From: Rhodobacteraceae bacterium HLUCCA12 | Lineage (GTDB): Bacteria > Pseudomonadota > Alphaproteobacteria > Rhodobacterales > Rhodobacteraceae | DNA length: 64,000 bases | Direction: 5' to 3' | Assembly: GCA_001314715.1 (NCBI GenBank) | Contig: LJSV01000009.1 | Span: 1 to 64,000 of the forward strand | Part shown: piece by piece, positions 9,109-19,262 of the stretch | Numbering within the stretch: position 1 is the first letter of the stretch | How the letters are laid out: each line of letters begins with the position of its first letter | Position numbers and translations under genes: made by a program | The notes under the pieces: generated by a model | Database searches by the model: none | Seen by the model: only the letters and a program-made list of their open reading frames with translations | Told to the model about the DNA's origin: nothing

Positions 9109-10356
9109 TCATTCGGCCGCGCTGCGCGGCTGGCGCTCGACGGCGTCCTGCATTTGCGCGTCGGTATAGAGGTAGTCGCGCGTCAGCGGAGCCGCGGCGA
9201 CGTGATGCGCCAGCTGGAACTGGAACACGCAATGCCCGGCATGGCGAAAGCTCTCCTCGGACGCGGCAAGATAATAGCGCCACATCCGGCAGAAGCGGTC
9301 GTCATAGAGCGCGCGCGCCTTGTCGATATTGGCCAGGAAGCGGTCGTGCCAATGGCGCAGGGTCTGGGCATAGTGCAGGCGCAAGACCTCGATATCGCAG
9401 GAGACCAGGTTTTCCCGTTCCACCGCTGCCATGACCTCGGACATGGCAGGAATGTAACCGCCGGGAAAGATGTATTTGGTCATCCAACGGCTGGTTGCGC
9501 CGGGCGGCGCATTGCGCCCGATCGTATGGATCAGGGCCAGACCGTCGGGCGACAAAAGCTCGCGCACGGTTCGGAAATAGGTGCGGAACTGGGGCGCGCC
9601 GACATGTTCGAACATCCCCACCGACACGATCCTGTCGAACTGCCCGGTGACGGCGCGGTAGTCCATCAGCTTGAAGCTGACGCGGTCGTCCAGCCCGGCC
9701 CGTTTCGCACGCTCGGTCGCGACCTTGAGCTGTTCTTCCGACAGCGTCACGCCCAGCACGCGGGCGCCGTGATCACGTGCCAGGGTCAGCGCCATGCCGC
9801 CCCAGCCGCAGCCGATATCCAGAACCGACATTCCCGGTTCGATCCCCAACTTGGCGGCGATATGGGCCTTTTTCTGGGCCTGCGCCTGTTCCAGCGAATC
9901 CTCGGGCGTGCGGAAATAGGCGCAGGAATACTGCCGGTCACTGTCAAGGAGCAGATCGTATAATTCGCCCGAGAGGTCATAGTGATGCGCCACGTTGCGC
10001 CGTGAACGGGCGGCGGGGTTGTATTGCTCGACGCTGCGCAGCCAGTCGCGCAGCCGGTGAATGAAGCCTTGCCAGCCGCCGACATGGCCGGCGCGCAGGT
10101 TCGACAGCGCCAGCGCCAGCAGGCCGTTGACATCGTCGCCATCGATGGTCAGGCGCGCGTCCATATACGCCTCGCCCATGGCGACATCGGGGTCCAGCAC
10201 CAGTTTGCGCGCCAGATCGGGGTCGTGCAGCGTGACCGAAACAGCGGGCGCGCCACCGTCGCCATAGCGCCGGGTCGATCCATCGGCGAGGGTGACATCC
10301 AGGCATCCCGTGCGCACGGTGCGTTGCAGGAAGCGGTCCAACAATCGGTTCCACAT
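9109..10356 (-). CDS. cfa: Cyclopropane-fatty-acyl-phospholipid synthase
   Basis: This SAM-dependent enzyme adds a methylene bridge to unsaturated acyl chains in membrane phospholipids. The 415-residue protein shows the SAM-binding VLDIGCGWGGMAL (about residue 190), HYDLSGELYDLLLD, and the downstream QRGKHD-like region seen here as YIFPGGYIPAMSEV. A longer open frame to 11049 runs antisense through the neighbouring transporter and is rejected; ATG 10356 begins a normal CFA N-terminus (MWNRLLDRF). It is convergent with the Fur-family gene and divergent from the second EamA transporter. Confidence 0.92.
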   Translation of the reverse strand: MWNRLLDRFLQRTVRTGCLDVTLADGSTRRYGDGGAPAVSVTLHDPDLARKLVLDPDVAMGEAYMDARLTIDGDDVNGLLALALSNLRAGHVGGWQGFIHRLRDWLRSVEQYNPAARSRRNVAHHYDLSGELYDLLLDSDRQYSCAYFRTPEDSLEQAQAQKKAHIAAKLGIEPGMSVLDIGCGWGGMALTLARDHGARVLGVTLSEEQLKVATERAKRAGLDDRVSFKLMDYRAVTGQFDRIVSVGMFEHVGAPQFRTYFRTVRELLSPDGLALIHTIGRNAPPGATSRWMTKYIFPGGYIPAMSEVMAAVERENLVSCDIEVLRLHYAQTLRHWHDRFLANIDKARALYDDRFCRMWRYYLAASEESFRHAGHCVFQFQLAHHVAAAPLTRDYLYTDAQMQDAVERQPRSAAE

Positions 10357-10521
10357 CGCAGGCCTCCGGTTGCCCTGATGTTTCGCTTTTCGTGATGTGA
10401 CAGGGCAATTTAGACGATCTGTTCCCCTCGCGCAATCGTGACTGTCAACGCGGCGCGCCGACAGGGCTTTCCCCCGCCGATGCGCCGCGCTAGGAAGGGG
10501 TCGAACCTCCCGGAGACTGTG

Positions 10522-11403
10522 ATGCACAACCTGCGCGGAAGCCTGATGATGGTCGCCGCAATGGCGGGCTTTGCCATCGAGGATGCGGTGATCAAGCATC
10601 TGGCCCTCACCTTGCCGGTGGGGCAGGTCATGGTGCTGATCGGTCTGGGTGGCGCGCTGGTCTATGGCGCGCTGGCCGCGCGGCGCGGGTACAGCCTGAT
10701 CGTGCCGGAATTCGCCCGCGGCGCGGTTCTGATGCGCAACCTGTGCGAGATGCTGGGCGCGGCCTCGTTCGTCATGGCCATCGTGCTTGCACCGCTGGCG
10801 GCGGTGACCGCGATCCTTCAGGCGATGCCGCTTGTGGTGACACTGGGCGCGGCGCTCTTTTTGGGTGAGCCGGTCGGCTGGCGGCGCTGGAGCGCGATCC
10901 TGATCGGTTTTGCGGGTGTGCTGCTGATCCTGCGGCCGGGGTCGGCGGCGTTCGAGCCTGCCGCGCTTTTGGCCGTGATCGCGGTTCTGGGGCTTTCGGC
11001 GCGCGATCTGGCCACGCGCCGCGTGCCCGCCCATATCCACAGTCTGCAACTGTCGGGCTGGGGGTTCGCGATGATCGTTCCGGCCGGTCTGCTGCTGCTG
11101 GCGCTGACCGCCACCGCCCCGGTCATGCCCGCGGCCGCTGACTGGGGCTGGCTTGTGGCCGGGCTGTCGGCGGGCATCCTGGCCTATGCGGCTCTGGTCA
11201 GCGCCACCCGGCTGGGCGATATCGCCGTGACCACGCCGTTTCGCTATTCACGGCTTGTCTTTGCGATGCTGATCGGATTTGCGGTCTTTGGCGAGCGCCC
11301 GGATGCCATGACGCTGGCGGGCTCGGCGCTGGTCGTCGGGGCGGGGCTGTTCACGGTATGGCGCCAGATCCGGCTGCAACGGCGGGCCTTGCGGGGCTGT
11401 TAG
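10522..11403 (+). CDS. EamA/DMT-family transporter
   Basis: This 293-residue polytopic inner-membrane protein has about ten helices in two EamA repeats. It begins MHNLRGSLMMVAAMAGFAI, a start chosen because GGAGA lies six bases upstream; an in-frame extension to 10438 has no such site. The conserved repeat ends are LQAMPLVVTLGAALFLGEPV in the first half and FAVFGERPDAMTLAGSALVV in the second. It resembles the S-adenosylmethionine/riboflavin/amino-acid exporter branches of the superfamily without a decisive match. It stands alone, upstream of eno. Confidence 0.78.
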   Translation: MHNLRGSLMMVAAMAGFAIEDAVIKHLALTLPVGQVMVLIGLGGALVYGALAARRGYSLIVPEFARGAVLMRNLCEMLGAASFVMAIVLAPLAAVTAILQAMPLVVTLGAALFLGEPVGWRRWSAILIGFAGVLLILRPGSAAFEPAALLAVIAVLGLSARDLATRRVPAHIHSLQLSGWGFAMIVPAGLLLLALTATAPVMPAAADWGWLVAGLSAGILAYAALVSATRLGDIAVTTPFRYSRLVFAMLIGFAVFGERPDAMTLAGSALVVGAGLFTVWRQIRLQRRALRGC

Positions 11404-11446
11404 CGTTATTTGCCGGGCACGGGCGCGCGGCGGGGTTTCCCGATGA

Positions 11447-12772
<1,326 letters not shown>

Positions 12773-12797
12773 CCCGACACGCCGGGCGGATCTTGCG

Positions 12798-12824
12798 GGG
12801 GGCTTCGGCCCCCCGTTCGCGTTT
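12798..12824 (+). terminator. Rho-independent terminator of eno
   Basis: A seven-base GC stem (GGGGGGC / GCCCCCC) with a TTCG tetraloop occupies 12798-12815 and is followed by a short T-run at 12821-12824. It lies 26 bases after the enolase stop. Confidence 0.75.
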
Positions 12825-12925
12825 TGCCGCCGCGATTTGCGCATTCGACACGCTTTCGCCCGCCGGTCCTGCCCGAATTGGCGGCAGAACCGGCGTCCGG
12901 AGGGGGAATTGCCGCATTCAATAAT

Positions 12926-12941
12926 TTTACCAGTTGATAAA
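12926..12941 (+). promoter_or_regulatory. Possible RutR/PydR-type operator upstream of preT-preA
   Basis: The imperfect palindrome TTTACCAGTTGATAAA agrees with the E. coli RutR consensus TTGACCANNTGGTCAA at 11 of 14 defined positions. It sits in an AT-rich patch 64 bases upstream of the preT start. A closer match lies upstream of the second pyrimidine operon at 52535. The link is an inference from pattern and gene function. Confidence 0.4.
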
Positions 12942-13004
12942 AATTCAGGATGTGGCAAGCTGACGGAAAAAGAACACAAGCAACCCAACACCCGGAGGTA
13001 GCCC

Positions 13005-14339
13005 GTGACCAACAGCCCGCAGACCGACGGCATCGTGCCCGCGCGTCTCGATCCCGACGACCTGGCCCGGAATTTCGACGATCTCTACCCGTGCTTCGAC
13101 GACCACGAAGCCCGAGTCGCCGCCGATCGGTGCTATTTCTGCCACGATGCACCCTGCATCACGGCCTGCCCGACCGAGATCGATATTCCTCTGTTCATCC
13201 GCCAGATTCAGGCAGGCCAGCCCGAGGCCGCAGCGCGCACGATTTTCGACCAGAACATCATGGGCGCGATGTGCGCGCGTGTCTGCCCCACCGAAACCCT
13301 GTGCGAAGGCTCATGCGTGCGCCAAACCGCCGAGGGCCAGCCGGTCGAGATCGGTCGATTGCAGCGCTATGCGACCGATACCTTGCTGGAGCGGAACGAA
13401 CATCCCTATTCCCGGGCCGAACCGACCGGAAAGCGTGTCGCGGTGATCGGGGCCGGGCCGGCCGGCCTGGCCTGCGCGCACCGTCTGGCGATGAAGGGCC
13501 ATGACGTGGTGATCCATGACGCCCGCCCCAAACCCGGCGGGCTGAACGAATACGGCATTGCCGCCTACAAGGCCGCCGGCGGCATCGCCCAGGCCGAGGT
13601 TGACTGGCTCATGGGCATCGGCGGTATCCGGATCGAGACCAACAAGGTGCTGGGGCGCGACATCACCCTTGAAGGGCTGCGCAAGGTCTTCGACGCGGTG
13701 TTCCTGGGCATGGGGCTGGCCGGAGTGAACGCCCTGCGCGCGCCGGGCGAGGACAAGGACGGCGTGCGCGACGCGGTCGATTTCATCGCCGAGCTTCGCC
13801 AGTGCGACGATCTGTCGGGCCTGCCGATCGGGCGCCATGTGGTCGTCATCGGCGGTGGCATGACCGCGGTCGACGCTGCGGTGCAATCGCGGCTTTTGGG
13901 GGCCGAGCGGGTCAGCATGGTCTATCGGCGTGATCGTTCAGCGATGGGCGCGTCGGATTACGAGCTTGATCACGCGCAGACCGAAGGCGTGACGATCATC
14001 ACCAACGCGATGCCGGTGGCCGTGCACGGCAACGGCGCCGCGCGCGAGGTCGAATTCGCCTATACCTGGCAAGGCGCCGATGGCCTGGAACCGACCGGCG
14101 AGACATTCCGGCTGCGTGCCGACCAGGTGTTCAAGGCCATCGGCCAGCGGCTTGAGGGTTCGCCGGACGCGCTGGCCATCGAAGGCGGCAAGATCGTCGT
14201 CGACGCGCAGGGGCGCACCAGCCTGCCCGGCGTCTGGGCCGGGGGCGATTGTGCGGCGGGCGGCGAGGATCTGACCGTCACCGCCACCGCCCAGGGCCGC
14301 GACGCGGCCGAAGACATCCACGCCAGCATCATGGCCTGA
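13005..14339 (+). CDS. preT: Dihydropyrimidine dehydrogenase, NAD(P)H subunit PreT
   Basis: PreT is the flavin and Fe-S subunit that passes electrons from NAD(P)H to PreA for reduction of uracil and thymine. The N-terminus carries a double Fe-S cysteine set: C43, C46, C51 and C55 (CYFCHDAPC...C) and C90, C94, C100 and C104. A first Rossmann motif GKRVAVIGAGPAGLA (142-156) binds FAD, and a second, HVVVIGGGMTAVDAA (about 278), binds NAD(P)H. The C-terminal WAGGDCAAGGEDLTVTAT is the FAD-closing motif of the glutamate synthase small-subunit family. preA follows after 15 bases. Translation starts with ATG or GTG near an AGGAG-like GGAGGTAGCCC site. Confidence 0.93.
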   Translation: MTNSPQTDGIVPARLDPDDLARNFDDLYPCFDDHEARVAADRCYFCHDAPCITACPTEIDIPLFIRQIQAGQPEAAARTIFDQNIMGAMCARVCPTETLCEGSCVRQTAEGQPVEIGRLQRYATDTLLERNEHPYSRAEPTGKRVAVIGAGPAGLACAHRLAMKGHDVVIHDARPKPGGLNEYGIAAYKAAGGIAQAEVDWLMGIGGIRIETNKVLGRDITLEGLRKVFDAVFLGMGLAGVNALRAPGEDKDGVRDAVDFIAELRQCDDLSGLPIGRHVVVIGGGMTAVDAAVQSRLLGAERVSMVYRRDRSAMGASDYELDHAQTEGVTIITNAMPVAVHGNGAAREVEFAYTWQGADGLEPTGETFRLRADQVFKAIGQRLEGSPDALAIEGGKIVVDAQGRTSLPGVWAGGDCAAGGEDLTVTATAQGRDAAEDIHASIMA

Positions 14340-14354
14340 GGGAGGGCATCAACC

Positions 14355-15659
14355 ATGGCCAATCTTGCAAGCAATTTCATCGGCATCAAGTCGCCCAACC
14401 CGTTCTGGCTGGCCTCGGCCCCGCCGACCGACAAGGCCTATAACGTCGAACGTGCCTTCAAGGCGGGTTGGGGCGGTGTCGTCTGGAAGACACTGGGCTC
14501 CGAAGGGCCGCCCATCGTCAATGTCAACGGCCCGCGCTATGGCGCGATCTGGGGCGCGGACCGGCGGCTTCTGGGTTTGAACAACATCGAACTGATCACC
14601 GACCGTCCGCTTGAGGTCAATCTGCGCGAGATCAAGGAGGTCAAGCGCAAGTGGAAGGACCGCGCGCTGATCATCAGCCTGATGGTGCCCTGCGACGAGG
14701 AAAGCTGGAAGGCGATCCTGAAAGCCATCGAGGACACCGAGGCCGACGGGGTCGAGCTGAATTTCGGATGCCCGCATGGCATGGCCGAACGCGGCATGGG
14801 GTCGGCGGTGGGGCAGGTGCCCGAGTATATCGAGATGGTCACGCGCTGGGTGAAACAGCACTCGCGCATGCCCTGTATCGTCAAGCTGACGCCGAATGTC
14901 GCCGACATCCGCCGCCCGGCCGAAGCCGCGCACAAGGGCGGGGCCGACGCGGTGTCGCTGATCAACACGGTGAATTCCATCACCTCGGTCAACCTGGATA
15001 CCTTCAGCCCCGAGCCGATGATCGACGGCAAGGGCACCCATGGCGGTTATTGCGGCCCGGCGGTGAAACCCATCGCGCTGAACATGGTCGCCGAGATCGC
15101 GCGCAGCCCGGAAACCGCCGGTCTGCCCATTTCGGGCATCGGCGGCGTGACCACATGGCGCGACGCGGCCGAGTTCATGACGCTGGGGGCGGGCAATGTG
15201 CAGGTCTGCACCGCGGCCATGACCTATGGCTTCGGAATCATCAAGGAACTGACCGCCGGCCTGTCGTTGTGGATGGATCAGAAGGGGTTCAGCGAAACCG
15301 ACCAGATCGTGGGCAAGGCCGTTCCCAATGTCACCGACTGGCAGTATCTGAACCTGAACTACGTCACCAAGGCCCGGATCGACCAGGATCTGTGCATCAG
15401 TTGCGGGCGGTGCTACGCAGCCTGCGAGGATACCTCGCACCAGGCCATCGACATGTCGCCCGAGCGGGTCTTTACCGTCAAGGATGACGAATGCGTTGCC
15501 TGCAACCTGTGCGTCAATGTCTGCCCGGTTGAAGACTGCATCACCATGGAACGGGTCGAACCCGGCAAACTGGATGAACGCACCGGCGAGGTCGTGCCGG
15601 ACGAATACGGAAACTGGACGACCCATCCCAACAACCCGATGGCCAAGGCCGCCGAGTGA
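14355..15659 (+). CDS. preA: Dihydropyrimidine dehydrogenase catalytic subunit PreA
   Basis: PreA reduces uracil and thymine to the 5,6-dihydro forms, the first step of reductive pyrimidine catabolism. A dihydroorotate dehydrogenase-like FMN barrel (about 1-310) contains NFGCPHGMAERGMGSAVG, with the catalytic cysteine loop, and GGADAVSLINTVNS. Two 4Fe-4S clusters follow at C347, C350, C353, C357 and C380, C383, C386, C390. The 434-residue length matches bacterial PydA/PreA. The next enzymes, dihydropyrimidinase and beta-ureidopropionase, are not adjacent; they lie at 52.8-55.9 kb. Confidence 0.95.
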   Translation: MANLASNFIGIKSPNPFWLASAPPTDKAYNVERAFKAGWGGVVWKTLGSEGPPIVNVNGPRYGAIWGADRRLLGLNNIELITDRPLEVNLREIKEVKRKWKDRALIISLMVPCDEESWKAILKAIEDTEADGVELNFGCPHGMAERGMGSAVGQVPEYIEMVTRWVKQHSRMPCIVKLTPNVADIRRPAEAAHKGGADAVSLINTVNSITSVNLDTFSPEPMIDGKGTHGGYCGPAVKPIALNMVAEIARSPETAGLPISGIGGVTTWRDAAEFMTLGAGNVQVCTAAMTYGFGIIKELTAGLSLWMDQKGFSETDQIVGKAVPNVTDWQYLNLNYVTKARIDQDLCISCGRCYAACEDTSHQAIDMSPERVFTVKDDECVACNLCVNVCPVEDCITMERVEPGKLDERTGEVVPDEYGNWTTHPNNPMAKAAE

Positions 15660-15663
15660 TTGT

Positions 15664-15704
15664 CAGACACGCCCGGCCCGGTCTCATCGGGCCGGGCGCG
15701 TCTG
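15664..15704. terminator. Hairpin between convergent preA and nucleoside hydrolase
   Basis: A long inverted repeat pairs CAGAC at 15664-15668 with GTCTG at 15700-15704, and CGCCCGGCCCG at 15670-15680 with CGGGCCGGGCG at 15688-15698, with a seven-base loop. There is no T-run on either side. Its position between two convergent genes suggests a bidirectional terminator. Confidence 0.6.
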
Positions 15705-15768
15705 CCGCTGATCCTTTGTCAGGCAATCGGCTGCCACGGCGACGCGGGCAGGGGGCGATCCTGTCGCT

Positions 15769-16707
15769 CTAAAGCCGCGCAAGCCGGTCGTGCAGAAGCG
15801 CAAAGAACCCGTCGGCATCCATATCGCGCAGGAAGGTCGCATTCGGTGCCCGGTCGGTCACCCGCCACCAATCGGCAACAGTCATGCCCGCAGTGAACCG
15901 GCCTTCGGTCTCGATCTCGACGTTGATGAAACGCCCGTCGAACAGACCCGGCTCGATCAGCCAGGCAATCGTGCAGGGATCGTGCAGCGGCGCCCCCTCC
16001 GAGCCGTATTTCTGCTTGTCAAACCGCTCGAAGAAATCGGTCCAGCTGGCGACCGCCGGGCCGATCTTGCCCGGCATGGCGCTAAAGGCCTCGACACGCT
16101 GGCGCGTGGTCAGGGCCTTGTGCGTCACATCGAGCGGGACCACCGTCAGCTCCACGCCCGACGCGAAAACCCGCGCCGCGGCCTCGGGGTCGACATGGAT
16201 GTTGAACTCGGCCGCGGGGGTGATGTTGCCGACCTCGAAATAGGCGCCGCCCATCAAGACGATCCGCCCGATCCGCGGCACGATATCGGGCGCACGCTCC
16301 ATCGCGGTGGCGATGTTGGTCAGCGGGCCGATCGGCACCAGCGTCACGCTGCCCGCCGGTTCACGGCGCAGCGTCTCGATCAGGAAATCCACGGCGTGGC
16401 GATCTTGCAGCGGCATGCGCGGCTCGGGCAGGTCGATCCCATCGAGCCCGGTCTTGCCATGGACATGCTCGGCCGTCACCAGCGGGCGCTGCAACGGCCG
16501 GTCGCAGCCGGCGAACACCGCGATATCGGGCCGCCCGGCAAGCTCGCAGACCATACGCGCATTGCGCGCGGTCAGCGGCAGCGGGACGTTTCCCGCAACG
16601 CAGGTGATGCCCAGCACCTCCACCGCGTCGGGGCTGGCCAGGGCCAGCAGGATCGCAACCGCATCATCCTGCCCCGGATCGGTGTCTATGATGATCTTCT
16701 GCGCCAT
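15769..16707 (-). CDS. Inosine-uridine preferring nucleoside hydrolase
   Basis: The enzyme cleaves the N-glycosidic bond of ribonucleosides to free base and ribose. The N-terminal calcium-binding motif IIIDTDPGQDDAVAI (D8, D10, D14, D15) is diagnostic of the IunH/RihA family. The second metal aspartate lies in LHDPCTIAWLI near the C-terminus. GPLTNIA and NIHVDPEAA match the substrate pocket, and the length of 312 residues is normal. Its position next to preT-preA suggests it supplies uracil from uridine. The base preference cannot be read directly. It is transcribed toward preA, so it is a separate unit; a GGGGACAGG site precedes the ATG. Confidence 0.9.
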   Translation of the reverse strand: MAQKIIIDTDPGQDDAVAILLALASPDAVEVLGITCVAGNVPLPLTARNARMVCELAGRPDIAVFAGCDRPLQRPLVTAEHVHGKTGLDGIDLPEPRMPLQDRHAVDFLIETLRREPAGSVTLVPIGPLTNIATAMERAPDIVPRIGRIVLMGGAYFEVGNITPAAEFNIHVDPEAAARVFASGVELTVVPLDVTHKALTTRQRVEAFSAMPGKIGPAVASWTDFFERFDKQKYGSEGAPLHDPCTIAWLIEPGLFDGRFINVEIETEGRFTAGMTVADWWRVTDRAPNATFLRDMDADGFFALLHDRLARL

Positions 16708-16779
16708 CCTGTCCCCTTGTTTCGGCCGCGGCAGGCTAGGCGCTGGCCCTGATATTGTCGAGGGCCACGCGCCCAGCCC

Positions 16780-17697
16780 TCAGCCCTGTGCCGCCCAAAG
16801 ATAGAGCGCATAGGCTATCAGAAGGGCCAGCCCGGCCACGCGCCCGATCTGTGCGCCTTTCCAGAGAAAGACGCTCAGCGCCAGTGATGCCGCCAGTACC
16901 ACCGGCAGATCGAAGCTCAGGAACCGCGCGGTGATCGGAACCGGCGCGATCACCGCCGTCAGCCCCAGAATCCCCAGTACGTTAAAGATGTTGGAGCCGA
17001 CGATATTGCCGATCGCGATGGCCGATTGGCGCCGCATCGCCGCCACCAGCGAGGTTGCCAGTTCCGGCAGCGAGGTGCCGACCGCGACGATGCTCAGGCC
17101 GATGAAGGCCTCGGACAGGCCGAAATCGCGCGCAAGACTGACCGCGCCATCCACCAGAAAGCGCGCGCCCACCATCAAGGCCACAAGACCGCCCACCAGC
17201 CACAGCCCGGACACCCAGGGCCGGGGCATGGGTGTTGCGTCATTCTCCGCGCCGGTGTCGGCGGATTTCAGGAAGGCCAGTACCAGATAGAGCGCAAGCC
17301 CGGCCAACAGCGCCAGCCCTGACAGCCGCCCCAGCGTTCCGGTCATGAATATCGGCACCAGGATCAGCGCGGCGGCGATCATCACCACCGAATCGCGACG
17401 CAGCGCGCGGCCCTGGGGCTGCATCGGCGAAACCAGCGCTGCCAGACCCAGGATCAGCAGGATGTTTCCGATGTTCGATCCCAGCACGTTGCCGATGGCG
17501 ATGTCGGGCACACCGCGCAGCGCGGCATCGGCCGACACCAGAAGCTCCGGTGTCGATGTGCCGAATCCCACCACTGTCAAACCGATCACCAGCGGCGTGA
17601 CGGCGAACCAGCGGGCAATGCCCACCGCGCCGCGCACCAGCGCCTCACCACCCAGAAACAGCGCCACGAGGCCGCCGACCAGATAAAGCCAATCCAT
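16780..17697 (-). CDS. Calcium/sodium antiporter (CaCA family, YrbG-like)
   Basis: This 305-residue inner-membrane exchanger has two inverted five-helix repeats. Each alpha-repeat is visible: GFGTSTPELLVSADAALRG followed by GNVLGSNIGNILLILG, and VGTSLPELATSLVAAMRR followed by GNIVGSNIFNVLGILG. The glutamates in TPEL and LPEL and the asparagines in GSN bind cations. It belongs to the K+-independent YrbG branch of CaCA. Upstream on the same strand is a small membrane protein, 15 bases away, so the two may form a unit. Confidence 0.9.
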   Translation of the reverse strand: MDWLYLVGGLVALFLGGEALVRGAVGIARWFAVTPLVIGLTVVGFGTSTPELLVSADAALRGVPDIAIGNVLGSNIGNILLILGLAALVSPMQPQGRALRRDSVVMIAAALILVPIFMTGTLGRLSGLALLAGLALYLVLAFLKSADTGAENDATPMPRPWVSGLWLVGGLVALMVGARFLVDGAVSLARDFGLSEAFIGLSIVAVGTSLPELATSLVAAMRRQSAIAIGNIVGSNIFNVLGILGLTAVIAPVPITARFLSFDLPVVLAASLALSVFLWKGAQIGRVAGLALLIAYALYLWAAQG

Positions 17698-17712
17698 GTC
17701 CTTGAAACTTTC

Positions 17713-18036
17713 CTATTGACCGTTGCCGTTATTGCGCCGGCGATGATGTCGTCGTGTTTTCCAGCGGCGCCGGATCCTTATGATCGCGGCAGAAACCACC
17801 GGTCTGAGGGCGGGCATGTCGATGGCCAGGATCAAGAGACCGAGCGGGATCATCCAGAACCCGAGGATCGGCAGGAATCCCAGCAGCCCCCCGACCAGCA
17901 GCAGAAAGGCGACGGGAAGGCGCACCATCATGCCCGGCCGGCCATGCAGCGCCGCGATCAGCGGCGCCATGGCCGGAAAGCTCCGGGCCATCGCGCGCAG
18001 TTGTCGGTCCAGGCGTCGCTTGTGGCGGTCAGCCAT
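17713..18036 (-). CDS. Small membrane protein of unknown function (107 aa)
   Basis: The protein has a basic N-terminal helix (DRHKRRLDRQLRAMARSF), two adjacent hydrophobic segments (about 38-58 and 60-75) containing GLLGFLPILGFWMIPLG, and a very basic C-terminus with a KTRRHHRRR run. The short turn between the helices resembles the PGPGW-type transmembrane family found in roseobacters, but that is only a likeness. It ends 15 bases before the Ca/Na exchanger gene. A much longer open frame extends to 19053 in this frame but runs antisense to glpR and is rejected; ATG 18036 starts the credible part. Confidence 0.6.
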   Translation of the reverse strand: MADRHKRRLDRQLRAMARSFPAMAPLIAALHGRPGMMVRLPVAFLLLVGGLLGFLPILGFWMIPLGLLILAIDMPALRPVVSAAIIRIRRRWKTRRHHRRRNNGNGQ

Positions 18037-18194
18037 GTGTGCGCCGTCCTCGGTGGTCGTCGTGTAGGCCTCGGCCCGCCGATCGGGCATGGTGCGGGCG
18101 CATCTCTCGGGTCCGTCGTGTTCGGTGCCAAGGCGGCAACGGCAATGCAGATGCGCTGGGCGCGCCGATGATTCAACCCCGTGCGACGAAAATA

Positions 18195-18971
18195 TCAGGC
18201 GGCCTGGGCCGGGCGCGCAACGATCACACGCGTGGACCAGGCCGCACAGGCGGCCGCCAGCGGATCGCCCAGCGGGCGGTCGGTGAAGAAGCTGTCGATA
18301 TGCTCCAGCGAACCGATCCGCGCCGGGGCGGTGCGCTGGAACTTCGAGTGGTCGGCGACCAGCCAGGCCTTGCGCGCCTGGCCAAGGATGGTCCGGCTCA
18401 CGCCAACCTCCTCGATGTCGTAATCCAGAATGTCGCCGTCGCCATCCAGGGCCGAACAGCCGATCACGGCGAGGTCGAACTTGAACCGGCGAATCACGGC
18501 ATCGGTCAGATTGCCGGTCAACCCGCCGTCCGAACGCCGCAAGGTGCCGCCGGTGACGATGACCTGGCAATCCGGGTTCTCGGCCAGGATGTTGGCGACA
18601 TTCATGTTGTTGGTGACCACCATCAGCCCGGAATGGCGCAGCAATTCGCGCGCCACGGCCTCGGTCGAGGTGCCGATGTTGAGAAAGATCGACGCCCCTT
18701 CCGGGATTTCCGCCGCACAGGCGCGCGCGATCGCGCGCTTTTCCTCGGCCAGCAGGGCGCGGCGCTCCTGGTACCCGATATTGACGGTGCCCGATCGCAG
18801 GATCGCACCGCCGTGAACCCGCTCCAGCTTGCCGGCCTCGTCCAGTTCGGCCAGGTCGCGGCGGATCGTCTGAACCGTCACGCCGAACCGTTCGGCCAAT
18901 CCCTCGACCGTGACCTTGCCCTCGATCCGCGCGATCTCCAGGATCTGCGGAAGGCGAAAACCCTGCGACAT
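18195..18971 (-). CDS. glpR: DeoR-family repressor GlpR
   Basis: This is a glycerol-3-phosphate-responsive repressor by family and neighbourhood. The N-terminal DeoR helix-turn-helix reads GKVTVEGLAERFGVTVQTIRRDL, followed by ERVHGGAIL. The sugar-phosphate sensing domain shows NIGTSTEAVAREL, TNNMNVANIL, VTGGTLRRSDGGLTG and the C-terminal VADHSKF, as in GlpR. The start at 18971 is chosen for an AAAGGAAA site; an extension to 18995 adds eight residues without support. It lies directly downstream of glpD on the same strand, separated by about 290 bases that hold a structured repeat. TTCG-rich sequence just upstream of its start may be an autoregulatory site. Confidence 0.88.
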   Translation of the reverse strand: MSQGFRLPQILEIARIEGKVTVEGLAERFGVTVQTIRRDLAELDEAGKLERVHGGAILRSGTVNIGYQERRALLAEEKRAIARACAAEIPEGASIFLNIGTSTEAVARELLRHSGLMVVTNNMNVANILAENPDCQVIVTGGTLRRSDGGLTGNLTDAVIRRFKFDLAVIGCSALDGDGDILDYDIEEVGVSRTILGQARKAWLVADHSKFQRTAPARIGSLEHIDSFFTDRPLGDPLAAACAAWSTRVIVARPAQAA

Positions 18972-19087
18972 GATTCGTTTCCTTTCGGGCGGCAACTATG
19001 TTCGCCCCGTTTCGCCAAGGCAATGGTCCCGGGCCGAATACGCCGATCCCCATCGTGACGCTCTTGCCGGGCGCGCGCGCGGCGCCC

Positions 19088-19150
19088 CTTCATCTTGCCG
19101 GTCAATACGCCGGGGGTGAATGGCCGCAGGCCAGAGGGGGCAGCGCCCCC
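19088..19150 (+). repeat. Structured intergenic repeat, copy 1
   Basis: The head CTTCATCTTGCC...AATACGCCGGGGG (19088-19116) is followed by a small hairpin TGGCC-GCA-GGCCA and a GGGGGC-AGC-GCCCCC hairpin at 19136-19150. The same head and GC-hairpin layout recurs at 43.7, 43.9 and 56.9 kb. It lies between glpD and glpR. Confidence 0.75.
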
Positions 19151-19154
19151 TGAC

Positions 19155-19226
19155 GCCGCGCGCGTGAAACGCGCGCGGCCCGGCCCAACGCGCGGCGTGG
19201 CCCGGCAAGGCCGGGATGCGCCGCGC
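19155..19226. repeat. Tandem perfect hairpins next to repeat copy 1
   Basis: A 10-base perfect stem (GCCGCGCGCG / CGCGCGCGGC, loop TGAAA) occupies 19155-19179. It is followed by a nested hairpin at 19190-19226 with an outer arm GCGCGGCG / CGCCGCGC and an inner arm CCCGGC / GCCGGG. These could stabilise or terminate the glpD transcript. Confidence 0.6.
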
Positions 19227-19262
19227 GGCGGGAGCCGCTGCCCGGTCCGGGGCACGGGGCGC

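Noticed and set aside
10357-11049. N-terminal extension of the cfa frame
   Set aside because: It runs antisense through an EamA transporter gene; the CFA family starts at MWNRLLDRF (10356).
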